Notes: generated by a model from the sequence alone, not told the origin. Counted from the first letter of the stretch, positions 11,233 through 23,532 are shown. The stretch is DNA of 64,000 bases from Cranoglanis bouderius (GCA_023630585.1 CM042544.1:8408756-8472755); one strand, 5' to 3'. Numbers and translations: made by a program.

Positions 11233-12102
11233 ACATGGACAAATAGCAAATTAATATCATAACACACTAACATCATACTGTTATTTGACCTTTTTAAGAT
11301 ATGAAGTGCTTCTTACTGCAACACTGGTTAAATACAGACAAGCTGTTATTTCAGGGATTTTATTAAATCCTTGTTTAGGTGTAAAATCCTCAAACATTCC
11401 CCCGAACGTGGTTACAGTTAACCACTAATAACGGCATGGAAAGATGGAACAATAGTAATGATAATTTCTTCAGGATAAATGTGTTTTAAATGAGTTTCTT
11501 CTAACAGCAGCAAGTAACCCACCTGCTTTCTTCTTTGTATAGAAAACTGAAGCAGTGGCTTTTCGCTGAAGATTAAACTGTGTGCTCCACTAAAAACTGG
11601 GAATATGCAAGGACATAAACTTCTTCTGACCATGCTTTGTGAAACTGCGGATCTCAGCAAGAGATAATATACATCTGAATGCTTCCATAAATATATATTT
11701 TTTCTTTATATAACCATCTCGAGTTGCTGTAGTGATGATTCAATGTGCTGAGTGATCATCTAGAAAAGAATGCTAAGCATTTGAGAAATGCATCTTTCAC
11801 TGCAACCTCCAAATATACTCTAAATATATAGAATTTCATGAGTCTGCTATGGATGCAGCAGATCAAAATAGTATCAAAACAAGCCACAATAACGGTTAAT
11901 AAAAGAAATGTCAAATTTTTACCAAGACAAAAAGAGAAATGAAATAAATTATAACACTGCAAAACAAAACAGTTATGGGAAGTGCTGAAGTGTACATAGT
12001 GACTAGTTGATGGTTAGATGTCTGATACCCAAACAAACAACAACAACAAAAAAAAAAATCGAATTTGAATTTTGGCTCCTTTTCATTTAGTGGGTGCTTT
12101 GA
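11233..12102. other. Intergenic region between two convergent genes
   Basis: AT-rich with no open frame of note. It matches right-arm 55,793-56,679 and presumably contains the 3' untranslated regions of ipo4 and of the convergent gene. Confidence 0.6.
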
Positions 12103-12779
12103 CTAGGACTGAGCAACATAACTGGTCATCTTTGTTCTTTGCTCAACTGGAAGTGACATCACAGCACTCTCAAATTCCTGGGAGTATCGTTGGCTGATGT
12201 CTCTGAGCAACATGACGAGGGTGTTCTGGGTGTCTAAAAAACAAAGCATACAGTGCGGATGATGAATTAAAACACGAGCCATTGGATGTGCACACAAGAA
12301 CAGCAGCAAATAATAAAGCATCCTTTGAATGAAACAAGAAACACAGCACCCTCACCTGCATCAATATCCTTTGTTCCTAGCACTTGTGCTGTAGCACACA
12401 GGATTGGCTTCATATGGCTAACAACCTACAGTGATAAATACACAAGAGATCAATATATACTGATACAGCATTACAGGGGAAAATAGGAGAACGTCATCGG
12501 CTAGAGCACTGAACAGGCCATTACCAGTACTGGGTCATGGGAGTAGAGGAAAGCCAGGCAGCTGTAGACAGTCTTGTTTTCCTCGAGGTCTTCCTTCAGA
12601 GGGAGACGATCCAGAAGAGCAGGAAGCACCTGGAGAATGAAGCAATAATTTCAATTCAGCCTGAGTGAATGGTAATACACAGTATTCAGTTAATCTATAA
12701 ATGGAGTAAAACCCGTTGGGACGTGTCGTTACAAAATACTGATTAACTCTGTGGTGGTAATGTTCCTCCAGGCACCAGT

Positions 12780-12935
12780 CATAGATTTTTTTTTTTTTTT
12801 TTTTTAATGTAAGGAATAAAACACAACAATAAGAAGAAATTTCAAAATCTATGTCCTGAATTTATATACTTCTGTAAAGCTGCTTTGGGACAATGTCCAT
12901 TGTTAAAAGCGCTATACAAATAAACTGAACTTGAA
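12780..12935. repeat. Deletion scar with LINE 3'-tail sequence replacing ipo4 exons 24-27
   Basis: A poly-T run is followed by about 90 bp reading CTGTAAAGCTGCTTTGGGAC through CTATACAAATAAACTGAACTTGAAC. This sits exactly where about 3.1 kb (right-arm 51,990-55,060, exons 24-27) is absent. The same tail sequence is at 31,882-31,978. It is a common fish retroelement 3' end. Confidence 0.7.
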
Positions 12936-13979
12936 CTTTACACTAACACACTTGTTAATCTCACACGACAGACAAAACACCGAAAATTTCTGACTTATGT
13001 CTTAGGGTGTGAATTTTAAACATCTGAATATTTGTATTTGTGAAAATACAAATAATATTCTAATACTGAATTTCTTTCTAGCAGACTTAGCGTGGATTAT
13101 GCCATATATTTTTTGTTTTGTTTTGTTTTGTTTTTTTAAATCAAAAGACAGATAGGTTCAAAAGACAGGCTGGTCATGCTCACCTTCTTCTTCAGCACGT
13201 CTCGGATGGCATGGCTGACCTCGGCCAATCTGTTTGGTGCCTGCAACGCCTCCCCCTTGCACGACTTGATAATGCTGTTCATGGCCTCCAAAACTCCCAT
13301 GACTACTTGTCTCTCGCGCTCCTGCTTCACTGCCTCCAAGAAGCAGGGCATCACCACGTCAAGCAGTTTATGTAAAGCTACAAACACATACATACACACA
13401 CCTCCATCAGTCATAAGATTGATGGTCAAAAGAAGAAATGAAGAGCAGATTCTCTAAATCATTATCCAGAGCCTAAGAATTACATTAATGGATAGGCAAG
13501 GCACTGATTAGAGTAAAGAGTGATTAAAAGAGGCAGTGGGTGTAAATGATGGTGCTGAAGAGGGTGAGAAGAGAGAGGGGTATGAAAATGAGGTGTATGA
13601 GGTATACTCTGATGATTAGCCTCAGTAGGATTTTCCTGCCACACTTTGTGCTGAGCTCGACAGAATTGGCCCAGGGCACCAAAGGCTGCTCTCCTCACAT
13701 TCTCATGTGGAAACTGATATGCACACCACAAGTTATTACTCAAATAACACACACTTTTTACTTGGGCCACACATAATGAGGTTCGCACATACAGCTACAG
13801 TGATACGGTCATATTTTAATAGAGAAACTGCACTTCAATGTCATTAACACATCAATGCATGAGTGCCACAAGTATACACATTAATGCAGAGTGGCTTGAG
13901 TGATGTTCTGTGAGCAACTTACCTCATAGAGACCATAGACCTGCTCAAAGCTTGACTCCAGGAAGGGCTGGAATGCAGC

Positions 13980-13982
<3 letters not shown>

Positions 13983-14036
<54 letters not shown>
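13983..14036. repeat. GA/CT microsatellite at the 3' end of the Tx1 insertion
   Basis: A pure GA run lies directly next to ipo4-pseudogene exon 21. It is the remnant of the CT polypyrimidine tract seen uninterrupted at 50,829-50,947 in the right arm. A second GA tract flanks the LINE's other end at 19,307-19,326. Confidence 0.9.
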
Positions 14037-14039
<3 letters not shown>

Positions 14040-14354
14040 TGACTTTTACAATCCTTTATTTAAACCAGTCACAGTATACAATACAATGCAAGTGACTTCA
14101 AAAATAAATTAATGGATAGATGAATAAACATATAAATAATATTAATACCTATTTGATTTTAAAAACCGGCTTTTTTACGTTAAAAAAAATGTTTTGCATT
14201 AAAAAGGTTGAGCAGCACTTTGAAATGTTTTCAGTGTAAAAGAGTATAAAAAACCAGTTCTCCTTCATCAATAAAACAGATAATACTCCCGTAGCACCGT
14301 TTCAGTGTAAAAGTGTTCAGGTCATTCATTGATTTAAAGAAGTTAAAATCTACC

Positions 14355-17300
14355 TTAACCCGAGCTTTCACTAAAGAATCTGAATACAGAAGTGGGACTG
14401 ATCGCTCGTCTCTTCTCCACTTGGTTTTTACGAGTTATGTAGATTGCTATTTTTGCTTCTCGTACAACAAAATTGATCAGTTCCCATTTTTGTTTTTTTG
14501 CTTGTTGGTATCCTGCACCAAAAATAAAACATATCTGGGACCATTTTTCACCAAACAAATTAAAAATAGTTTTCAGCAGCTCAAACAGAGGGTAAAGTCT
14601 TTTACATTCTGTGTAACAATGAAAAACCGTTTCTGTTTCATTACAGAAGGGACTTGTGTTTAAAACATCAGGATTTAGTTTAGAGATTAAAACATTGACT
14701 CCCACAGCACCATGTAAAATTCTCCACTGTAGGTCACCGGCTCTTTTCCTAAGTGGCATTTTATAAAACACCCTCCATACCGGCTTAATGTCCTCTGAAA
14801 TCCTGAGTTTCTTTCTCCACACTGTGTCCACCCGTCTGTTAAGTATCCTTTTATTTATCACTTTCACACAGCATTTATAAATTTCTTTCCCTTTTGCTTC
14901 GTAAATTGGTAAAACATGTCCTTTTTCTGTGTCGAGATAAATGCCCTCATATCCATTTAGTTTGGGTAAAAGTTCAAGTTCTGGAAAGGGGTCATCTTTG
15001 TCTGGTGTTTCTGTTCCTTGCTGATATTCCTTAATCAGGTTCAGCTCCTCCACTGACAGTCTGTTGATCCATCTTTCTATGATGTCCTCTGTATGCCGTA
15101 GTGACCTCAGGCCGAGTTCCTCTGCCACCGCTTTTACATCCTTAAACTCCGGTCCTGCGGTGTCCACTAGTCTCCTGAGTGTTGTGAACTTGTTTGATTG
15201 TGTCATTCGATCAATACCTGGAGAACTGTCCTTAATGTCCATTCGTCCTCCTCCCACTAAAGGCTCTTCTAGGAGCCAGTACAGTGAGACAGCAGGGCCT
15301 TGAGATCCACATTCATACAGAGACCATGTTTTAAAAACACTGCGATAAAAGTTAGACATGTTGGACACATTTAAAACAGTAGGGTTCATTACAAATAAGG
15401 TGCGATCGCAACCAAAATCATTAACTTTCTTCAATATAAAACTTGTAACATCTCCCCAAACCAGGGAATCAGAACTGATCAGGTACTTTTGTATGGTTTG
15501 AAACTGGAAGGCTGTGGTTCTGCTTTTGATGTCTACCAGTCCCTGACCTCCTTCTTCTTTGGGGAGAAAGAGAACGCTCTACGGAACCCAGTGGTGTTTG
15601 TCCCACACAATACTAACTAGTAGAGCTTGTACCTTCTCAATTAACCCAGTAGGGGGCTCCAGGCAAACTGAGCGATGCCATAGCATTGAGGCTACTAAGT
15701 TATTAGCCACTAGTACCCTCCCCTTGAGTGACATATTTGGTTTGAGCCATTCCCATTTTTTTAGTTTGCCTTCTATTTTTTCCTTAACTCCTTCCCAGTT
15801 TTTCTTTTCTTCATTTAAGTAAATTCCCAGGTATTTAAATTCTCCTTTTTTCCATTCTAGCCCACCTGGTAATTTTGGCAAACCTTGTGACCAACTTCCT
15901 ATTGCGATTGCTTCGCTCTTTTTCCAGTTGGTTTTGGAGGAAGAAACTAAGCCAAAATCGAAAACCACCTTTTCTAAAATCTTGATCTCGGTTTGGTTTT
16001 GTACTAAAATCATGACATCATCAGCATAAGCAGATAAAACATGTGGAACATTAAAACCAGGTACAGTAAAACCATTTAAAGACTCTCGTAGTCGATGTAA
16101 AAAAGGTTCAGTCACTAGAGTGTATAACATACCTGATAATGAACATCCTTGTCTTATTCCCCTCTGTACTTTAAAAGGTGCACTTAACCCTCCATTGATC
16201 TTGAGTACACTTTCAACATCCTGGTACATCACCTTCATCATCGCTATAAGACTGGGGCTGAGACCAAACGCCTCCAGAGTTTTCCAGAGGTACTGATGCT
16301 CAACCCTGTCAAAAGCTTTTTCTTGGTCCAGTGAAATCAGACCAAGATCGACTGCCAATGACCTAGAGATGTCCAAAATGTCCCGAATTAATGAGATATT
16401 GTCAATGATGGACCTATTGGGCACACAATATGTTTGGTCTTTTTGGATTATGGAGTCCATGATGTCTCTGAGACGGTTAGCCAGCGCTTTTGACATAATT
16501 TTATAGTCTGTGCATAGCAGTGACACTGGACGCCAGTTCCAAATGTCCAAATTTTCCGGTGTGAAGTGTATGTATGAATCTGCTCTGTCCACTCTTTTTT
16601 TCCAGTCCAAAGAAGAACTTTGATGGAGCATCCATTTCGTTAGCTCCTTTGAATCTGGACCGGATGAGAGCACCTTGCGCTTTTGTACCCAATAAATCCG
16701 CCATTAACGCTTTTTTCACTTTGAGGTTCTCAACATGCCTTCTATCTCCTGTGGACTCAACCAAAGCCTGGAGTTCCACTATTCTTATCTCCAGGTCACT
16801 TAATGACTTGGTAATGTCCCGTGTGATGTTGACCGTGTACTCACGACAGAGCTGCTGGATTAAAACCTTACCATGGTGCCACCATTGTTTACAGGAGGAG
16901 AATAAACCCTTCTCATTTTTAAAACAGGTCCAAAAAGATCTAAAAGCCTCAGTAAAATTTGCATCGTCTAGTAAAGACACATTAAAATGCCAGTACGCAC
17001 TTTTGGGCTTCAGATTTGCAATAAAAACTCTGCATGTAACTAGAGAATGATCAGAGAAGCAAACTGGTGTTATTAAGCTTGATTTAAAAACATTAAAATG
17101 ATGTTTTAAATAGTAGAATCTGTCTAATCTAGCTAGAGAAATAAGACCATCTCTAAAATGTGTCCATGTGTACTGCCGTTCGGTTACATGTAGTCTTCTC
17201 CATACATCTACCAGATCATGAGTTTTTATGAGGTGTGTTAATGTATTCTTCGATGCTGCATTCTATGGTTCTATGTGGTTCCTGTCTATGGAGTCATTTT

Positions 17301-17793
17301 GTGTGCAGTTAAAATCTCCTCCAATAAACACATAATCGTTGGGGTCACAGCTGGTTAAAAGTTCACTTAGTTTGTTTAAAAATAAAACTCTTTCGGGACC
17401 TCTGGTTGGAGCATAAACATTAATTAGTGTCAGTTTGAAGCATTCATATTTTGCATTGATTAAAAGTAGTCTGCCAGCGATCACTTCCTGTTTGGTGTAA
17501 GATTCAGGTAAGAAGTGTTTTGCAAACAGAACCACCACTCCTGCACTCACTGAGCTCTCGGAGCTTAACACTACTTCCCCTTCCCATTCTAAATTCCATT
17601 TACACTCATTGCCTTTGTCACTATGGCTTTCCTGCATGAACATTACATCTAGTTCCTTTAATTTAACTAGATCATAAAGTTCTGCTCGTTTTCTTGCATC
17701 TCTTCCTCCCCTTATATTTAAGGAAGCAATGTTGAAATGAGTAATGAGAAAAAAGAAAAAAAAATAAAATAAAGAGAGAGTAATCATCATCAT
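14355..17793 (-). pseudogene. Tx1 ORF2: AP endonuclease and reverse transcriptase, broken
   Basis: Minus-strand order: an AP-like endonuclease at 17,793-17,263 (NIRGGRD near residue 26, FMQESHSD, VYAPTRGPE, IGGDFNCTQND). An in-frame TAG follows at about 17,263, after which the same frame continues to 16,501. A frame change then leads to reverse transcriptase at 16,673-15,579 with WRPVSLLCTDYK, RGIRQGCSLSG and the catalytic AYADDVMI (about 16,014-16,034). The stretch normally found between the endonuclease linker and WRPVSLL is far too short, so a few hundred bases are deleted. The C-terminal part (15,434-14,355) carries a zf-RVT-like region (WRILHGAVGVN, then C-x-H-C-like residues) and resembles the Tx1 149 kDa protein tail. 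Not functional. Confidence 0.85.
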
Positions 17794-17808
17794 TGCACAG
17801 GCTTTAGT

Positions 17809-19104
17809 TTATACACTCTCCTCATCTTCCTGTATCAGATCTTGCCTTGCTTTCGTTAAAAACTTTCTTAGTCTGCTTTTTTCCAGATCTGTGAAGTTCT
17901 TGTTCTTTTTCTTTATTACGGTAGTAATAGATTTCACGAAGTTGTGTTTATTTGGGAAGTATTGCTCTATTTTGACTCCTTTCATATTTTTGGTTTTTTG
18001 AAGAAACTGTTTAATTTCTTTTTCTTCGTATGTTCCTGTTTGTTCGTTACCGATCTGTCCGTCCCCATCACTGTCTGTTTCTACACTGGCGTCCTGGTCG
18101 CTGCTCAGTTCTGTCTCCGTTTCATTGCCAGTTCTGATCTGCTTTTCTTTTTTTGTTTCGGCTAAACCTTTTTTTCTGGATTGTGAGCCACTGCTTCCTT
18201 CTTTTAATTTTCTTTTTGACCTGACCAGAGTAAAGCCACTATCATCTATGGCCACGTCTATGTCTGTACACTCATCAGTGTTTTGGCTGTCAGCTGGCTG
18301 TGTATTAATTTCAGTGTTTTTATTCACATTACCTTGTGATTTTTCTTTTTCTGTCTCCATATGATTTATTTCTGGTTCAGTATTTTTTCTCCCTTCCTGA
18401 GTTTCTGTGTTTGTTTCCTGCTGTTTATTTTCTTCCTGATCCTCTGTGCATGTGTTATCCTCTACACTGTCCTGTTTATCTTCACCCTGTTCCCTTTCCT
18501 GATTATTCTCTTTTACAGTTCCTGTCCCCTGTTCACTTGTTGCCTGTCCCTTGGGACAGTTCCTAACTAGGTGTCCCTCCTGGCCGCACCCAAAACACTT
18601 TAAACCTCCGGAAGTTGCAAAAATAGTGAACTCCTCTCCATCCAGCTTTAATTTGGATGTTACGTTTAGATCTTCTTCTCTGTTGTTGAGAACCATGAAA
18701 GCCTGTCTCCTATAGGAGTAGATATGCTTCAGCTCTGGGTCTTTACAGCCTGTAGGTATCATTTTGATAGGTGATATTACTTTACCGAGTCTGGACAATT
18801 GTTTACAGAGATCTTCATCATCAATAAAGGGGGGCACATTAGATAAGATCACTCGTTTAGCGGGGGCGCTAAGGGGGAAAACTTTCACCAACGTGTCTTT
18901 GATGACGACGCCATTAGAAACTACAACCTCGGCCTTGTGAACCTCATGCACAAACATGACCACCACCTTATTCATCCGCGCGGCGGTTATAATGCTCTTC
19001 GCCCCGATTGGTTTAGCCACCGCTGCAGCGCATTCCTCTACCGTGCACGCGGCCGTCACTAACACTTTAAACCCGTGCCTCCGGGTTAAATTTTTAAACG
19101 CCAT
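17809..19104 (-). CDS. Tx1 ORF1: nucleic-acid chaperone-like protein with CCHC zinc knuckle
   Basis: An open frame of about 431 codons starts at an ATG encoding MAFKNLTRRHGF, chosen over an ATG 14 codons upstream because it matches the usual start of fish Tx1-like ORF1 proteins. It has an RRM-like region (RVILSNVPPFIDDEDLCKQL through the ISPIKMIPTG segment) and then one CCHC knuckle, CFGCGQEGHLVRNC, at 18,556-18,597. A long acidic and Gln/Glu/Thr-rich tail and a basic C-terminal end follow. ORF1 proteins of this clade bind the element RNA and help target-primed reverse transcription. The frame is intact although ORF2 is not. Confidence 0.85.
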   Translation of the reverse strand: MAFKNLTRRHGFKVLVTAACTVEECAAAVAKPIGAKSIITAARMNKVVVMFVHEVHKAEVVVSNGVVIKDTLVKVFPLSAPAKRVILSNVPPFIDDEDLCKQLSRLGKVISPIKMIPTGCKDPELKHIYSYRRQAFMVLNNREEDLNVTSKLKLDGEEFTIFATSGGLKCFGCGQEGHLVRNCPKGQATSEQGTGTVKENNQEREQGEDKQDSVEDNTCTEDQEENKQQETNTETQEGRKNTEPEINHMETEKEKSQGNVNKNTEINTQPADSQNTDECTDIDVAIDDSGFTLVRSKRKLKEGSSGSQSRKKGLAETKKEKQIRTGNETETELSSDQDASVETDSDGDGQIGNEQTGTYEEKEIKQFLQKTKNMKGVKIEQYFPNKHNFVKSITTVIKKKNKNFTDLEKSRLRKFLTKARQDLIQEDEESV

Positions 19105-19134
19105 GACGCCGGCAGCAAGCCTCCCACGCTGGCA

Positions 19135-19195
19135 TCTTACACACACTCACACACCCACACACCCACACACACAGAAAAACACACTACTCACCACT
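19135..19195. repeat. CA-rich simple repeat in the LINE 5' region
   Basis: The tract ACACACTCACACACCCACAC lies just 5' of ORF1 on the plus-strand map and belongs to the LINE 5' untranslated region. Confidence 0.7.
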
Positions 19196-20570
19196 CACCC
19201 ACTTTGCACACTATACAATACAAAACAACACAAAAAGATAGCAAAAGATAGAGTTTTCACTCGCACGCTCCGTCCACGCACACACACTCACTCACGCATG
19301 CGCAGAGAGAGAGAGAGGGAGAGAGATGTAAATTATCACATTATCAAATCCTCTGATGCCGTTTGTATGGAAGGAGCAACAATGTGTACATACACATGTA
19401 TGCTATCTTCAAATAATATATGTGTGTTTCTTTAAATGAAAGTAAAAGGAAGTGTGTCATGTAAAATCCACATTTTGTTACCCAGTGTTAAAGGCAATTT
19501 CCCCCAGGGCATCACAAGCATCCTCCTTCTCATCAATGTAAGCGTTTTCCACACTGAAGCTACAGAGAAGGAAAGCATTTAAATCAGTGTGCTCTCATAG
19601 TACCCAACAGAAAAAGAGAATGAAACTGCAGAGACAGAAAAGAAACACACCCAGCAACATCCTCCACCTCATTCATCCTCCATCTTCATACGGCATCACC
19701 TTCATCGTCATCGTCATCATCATCATCATCCAAGAGAACAAATTGCTTGTCCTCCTCTACATGAGTCTGTGAGGAGAGAAACATTGTGTTATGTCTTGGG
19801 AAGTAATTGGTAAATGTACAGGGTCTGTTACTTTGGCAGTTGTTTTCACACTTTTTTCTCTCTCATGCCCATTTTGACAGGGTGCTTACGATACCTTTCA
19901 CACACTACCTCTCTCTCATGTAGCATTCTGGCTTTGTGTGTTTGTTTCTCTCTCCCTCTCACTCTCTCCCTCTCCCTCAGTCTTGCTCTTTCTTTTCTTG
20001 ATTTCTTTTTTTTTTAATATCTTTAATACATTTAGGAGTTCAGGAGTTGTTGTATTTACTTTTCTTTAAATCAACAAGTAAGATATCTTGTATATTTAAT
20101 GAAAGCCTATCAGACTGGAATAATGGATCCAGCGTTTTTGTAAAAGAACTGCCAGATGGAATGAATGCACTAACCGTCACACCCTCTGTAGATTTTAGGG
20201 ACAGGACCATCAATGTGGTGATTGCAGTAAGATGAGGATTAATACTTTCTGGACTGATTGTGGACACAGCTGAGAACAAGCTATAACTGAACGTACAAAC
20301 AAAAAGACACAAAACAAATTTCATTGCTGAAGGATAAAACATTCAACTGAAATTTCATGGGTGAACAAAACTTATTAACTGGCACATTAACTACATCTAG
20401 AGATTAAATTACACCTACTTAGAGACCATTACCAAAAGTATAAAGGGTAAAGATGGGGGTAAAGATTCCTGGACGATTACCCCATCATCACTTTTTCAAA
20501 ACACATTAAAATGCTTTTATATCCTTTTTTCTTTTAAGGCTTAGTGCCTTTTCTTGCAATCAAAAGTCAT

Positions 20571-20574
<4 letters not shown>

Positions 20575-20620
<46 letters not shown>
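20575..20620. repeat. Poly-T tract in ipo4 pseudogene intron
   Basis: A run of about 44 T is mirrored by a shorter poly-A at 49,545-49,569 in the right arm. Length variation between the arms is typical of mononucleotide repeats. Confidence 0.8.
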
Positions 20621-20623
<3 letters not shown>

Positions 20624-22040
20624 GGACTGCATGGCCATGTGTCTGGAAAGAATTCACTTTATTTTATTTTCTGTAAAATGACCAGTAGACATAACCCCAG
20701 GTTATGTCCTGTGGGAAAAGAGGTTTTCTTCTAAAATAAAGAAACCCCAAATGAAATGAAAACAAATACAAAAATTGGATGAGTTCAAAATAAAGAACAA
20801 TAAAACAGAGTTTAAGAGGACTTGTCAGAGACTTGATGCATCCGAGGGTTTTAGGAAAGTTTTGTTTTCCTAGCACAGGTACAGCCTGAATATGCAATGA
20901 TCGTGTGACCTATAACTTTGCATGGCCACACACCCTACAACAAGCACTTATAATAAAAGGTCAAAGCAATCTCTCTGTAGTAAAATGAGGTGTATTAATG
21001 AGGTGCATGGAATGCACAGATCACTTATCCTATACAAACCGATAATAATTACTACAGATGCCCTTCAGCAACATTAGTTAACAGCAGACAGATGTCCAGA
21101 AATCTCATCTCCCCCCAATTTTTAAAAAAAAATTTTAAATTGCAGTCAAAAAAAAAAACAAAAAAAAAAAGTCCAAATCATGCTAGAATCGTGCAGTTTA
21201 ATCCTGGCTATAGACAGAAAAAGTTCGTACGTGCAGCAGCGCAGGTCTGGATCATCCACAGCATCAGTAAGTTTCAGACCCAGCTGCACGCACTCTGCAG
21301 CCAACGGACCAAACACATCCTTACCAACAGTGCGGGCCAACACAGACAGTGTATCTGAGTGGAGAAGAGAAGGAAAGGGAGAGGAAGAGAAGGAAAGGGA
21401 GAGGACACAGAGGGTGTCTGTCAGGAAACCCTTCAAGCTCTCTATTACAGGAGGGAAATAGGGCACCATCATCTCTTTGGCAGCATTAGCTAAGAGAAAA
21501 GAAAGAGAAAAATGCATTAATCTAGGGATGAGATGTGCAGAGCTTAACAAATAATGAAACAGCAGAATTAAATAGAAAAGGAAAAGGCAAGAGAGCTTAT
21601 ATTACCAAAGTAGAGATACGTTTGGACAGAAATGAACCAAAACTACAAAGCTATTCATTTAGGTTACTTCTTGGCTACTCTGATTACCAGTGGCTCCAAT
21701 AGCACTGACAGCAAGCTCCTTAAGCTTAAGGTTGACTGTGTTGTTCAGGGCGGACAGCATGGTCTCCATAAGAGTTGGCAGGTAAGACTGAATATCATCG
21801 TCTGATGGAGACAGGAAGGAAGCATCCACACATTAGATTTGTTTTGAAATGTTTTAAAGAACAGGTAATGTTAGCCACACTTAAAACACCAAAACCACAA
21901 AGCATCAGTCAAATTTCTCTGTAATAGAACATTAACAAGCATAACAGAAATAAATATAGCCACAAGTCCATAGTCCATTATGTAAGACCACAACCCAAAC
22001 ATTGTAGATATCTTGTCCTCAGAATCAGAATCTTGTCCTC

Positions 22041-22235
22041 GGGCAGTGGTTGCTCAGTGGTTAAGACGTTGGGCTACTGATCGGAAGGTCATGAGTTCAA
22101 AACACCACCAAGCTGCCACTGTTGGGTCCTTGAGCAAGGCCCTTAACCCTCAACTGCTCAGATGTATAACTGAGATAAATGTAAGTCGCTCTGGATAAGG
22201 GCATCTGCCAAATGCTGTAAATGTAATGTAAATGT
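22041..22235 (+). mobile_element. tRNA-derived SINE
   Basis: The head has an A-box-like TGGTTGCTCAGTGGTTAAGA and a B-box-like AGGTCATGAGTTCAAAA (22,086-22,102), as in RNA polymerase III promoters of tRNA-derived SINEs. The body and tail (GTAAGTCGCTCTGGATAAGG followed by ATGTAAATG repeats) match the LINE-related tail common in fish SINEs. The right-arm copy is at 47,806-48,003, so insertion predates the duplication. Confidence 0.8.
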
Positions 22236-22504
22236 CCTGAACCATCTTTCAGCTCAGAACAATCAGTTAAATCAAACCACTTTCCTCACATGACTTAGAA
22301 AAGTTGTTCATGCTTTTATTTCATCTCAGCTGGACTACTGTAATGTCTTGTGTGATGGGATCAGCCAGTCATCTGTCGCACATCTACAACTCGTTCAAAA
22401 TGCTGCTCAGCTACTTCCTGGTACAACTTAAGAGGGATCATATTACCCCAATTTTAGCTTCCCTCCATTGGCTTCCAGTTAAATTTAAGATTCAGTATTG
22501 TGGC

Positions 22505-22718
22505 GAGGTGAAGGGAGTGGCCAGGCTGTGAGGACGCACACCTGGCACTGATTAGACAAATCAGTGGGAGAGAGAGATAAAGGAGCGCTGGAAGCGCCAG
22601 AGAGAGAGAGAGACGCACGTGCGTCTCCCTCCCCCTCTCCGGAGCCTCCAGACACTCCTTTATCTCTCTCTCCCACTGATTAGACAGATCAGTGCCAGGT
22701 GTGCGTCCTCACAGCCTG
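22505..22718. mobile_element. Foldback (palindromic) element, left copy
   Basis: About 70 bp at the start (GGCCAGGCTGTGAGGACGCA through ATAAAGGAG) recurs inverted at the end (CTCCTTTATCTCTCTC through CTCACAGCC), forming a long hairpin around a GA/CT-rich centre. No coding capacity is seen. The right-arm counterpart is at 47,304-47,542. The left copy is broken at its outer edge by the LTR element starting at 22,719. Confidence 0.75.
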
Positions 22719-23532
22719 TGTAACAGAGTTAAAAAGAACAATAATTCTAATGATATTCATGGTGTTGAATTACATGAAATTAGAGGGTGAATTAAATCAA
22801 ATGGTGTTTTGGTGCCCCCTAGTGGTTAATGCATTGTTGTCTTTGCCGCCTACCGTAGTTCAGCAGAAAATGGCGGACACTGCTGCAGGTAAGAAGCGTG
22901 TTTCTCTTCTCTCCTGTTTATATTGTTTAAAAAAAGGTGATAAAAGTGTGTTTAATATGAGTTTTTCCAATGTAAACATTTGTAGTGATTATATCAACAA
23001 ATGTACAGTGAGTTGGATGGATTTATATGTCCGACGGAAACTTTGTTGAGTAATTATCGTTGTGCCTCGTGTCTCATGCGGTGAAATTAATGTGCTCCTG
23101 CCGACGTAGATTCAGAGGACTAAATGGAAAACACACAGTTACCCTTAATGAGAGTGAGTTTGTTTATTTTATGTTTTTCTTATTTCAGTGGTTTACGTCT
23201 GCAGTGTTTTCACCCCTGTGTAATAATACATTTTGATGTATTCCTCAGGTATGTGATTTTCATGTTTTTTTGTTATTTTGTTAACATGGAATTGTTACAA
23301 GTTGTATGGAGTTCAGCAGAAAATGGCCGACACTGCTGTGGGGATTTATGTCTGCAGTGTTTTCACTCCTGTGTTATAATACATTTTGATGTATTCCTCA
23401 GACACGATCATCATTGCTGCAGAGAATAAAAGAAAGAACAGGTAACCAGAGTCTTGCATGTGTCGTGTATTTAAAGCTTGTGACGGTTGTGTGGGATGTG
23501 TTAAGGCCACATAGGGGACAACAATCGTTACA
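22719..23532 (+). mobile_element. Long terminal repeat of a Ty3-like retrotransposon
   Basis: An 814 bp block begins TGTAAC and ends GTTACA, an inverted TG...CA terminus. A CTGGTGCCGTGACTC sequence follows directly and fits a primer binding site. Inside it, a segment with CAGCAGAAAATGG(C/G)CGACACTGCTG and TCTGCAGTGTTTTCAC occurs twice (about 22,856-23,250 and 23,310-23,402), a tandem duplication. The block is absent from the right arm. Confidence 0.7.

Larger units (their letters stand above)
14037..19310 (-). mobile_element. Tx1-clade non-LTR retrotransposon inserted in a CT microsatellite
   Basis: A 5.3 kb minus-strand LINE has ORF1 (19,104-17,809) and a damaged ORF2 (17,793-14,355). Its 3' end is about 14,037 (AATAAAGGATTGTAAAAGTC on the minus strand), with no poly-A tail. 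It passes straight into a (CT)n tract. Its 5' end at about 19,306 is also flanked by (CT)n. The right arm shows the empty site: one uninterrupted CT tract upstream of ipo4 exon 21. Tx1-clade elements are known for target-specific insertion, and fish members that choose microsatellites have been described. The element reads in the same direction as the host pseudogene. It is absent from the right arm, so it inserted after the duplication. Confidence 0.85.

Noticed and set aside
18336..18570. Hydrophobic plus-strand frames suggestive of membrane proteins.
   Set aside because: Antisense shadows of the Glu/Gln/Thr-rich tail of the Tx1 ORF1.
22041..22115. A possible functional tRNA gene.
   Set aside because: A and B boxes are present, but no cloverleaf or anticodon arm folds convincingly, and a LINE-type tail follows. 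It is a SINE.
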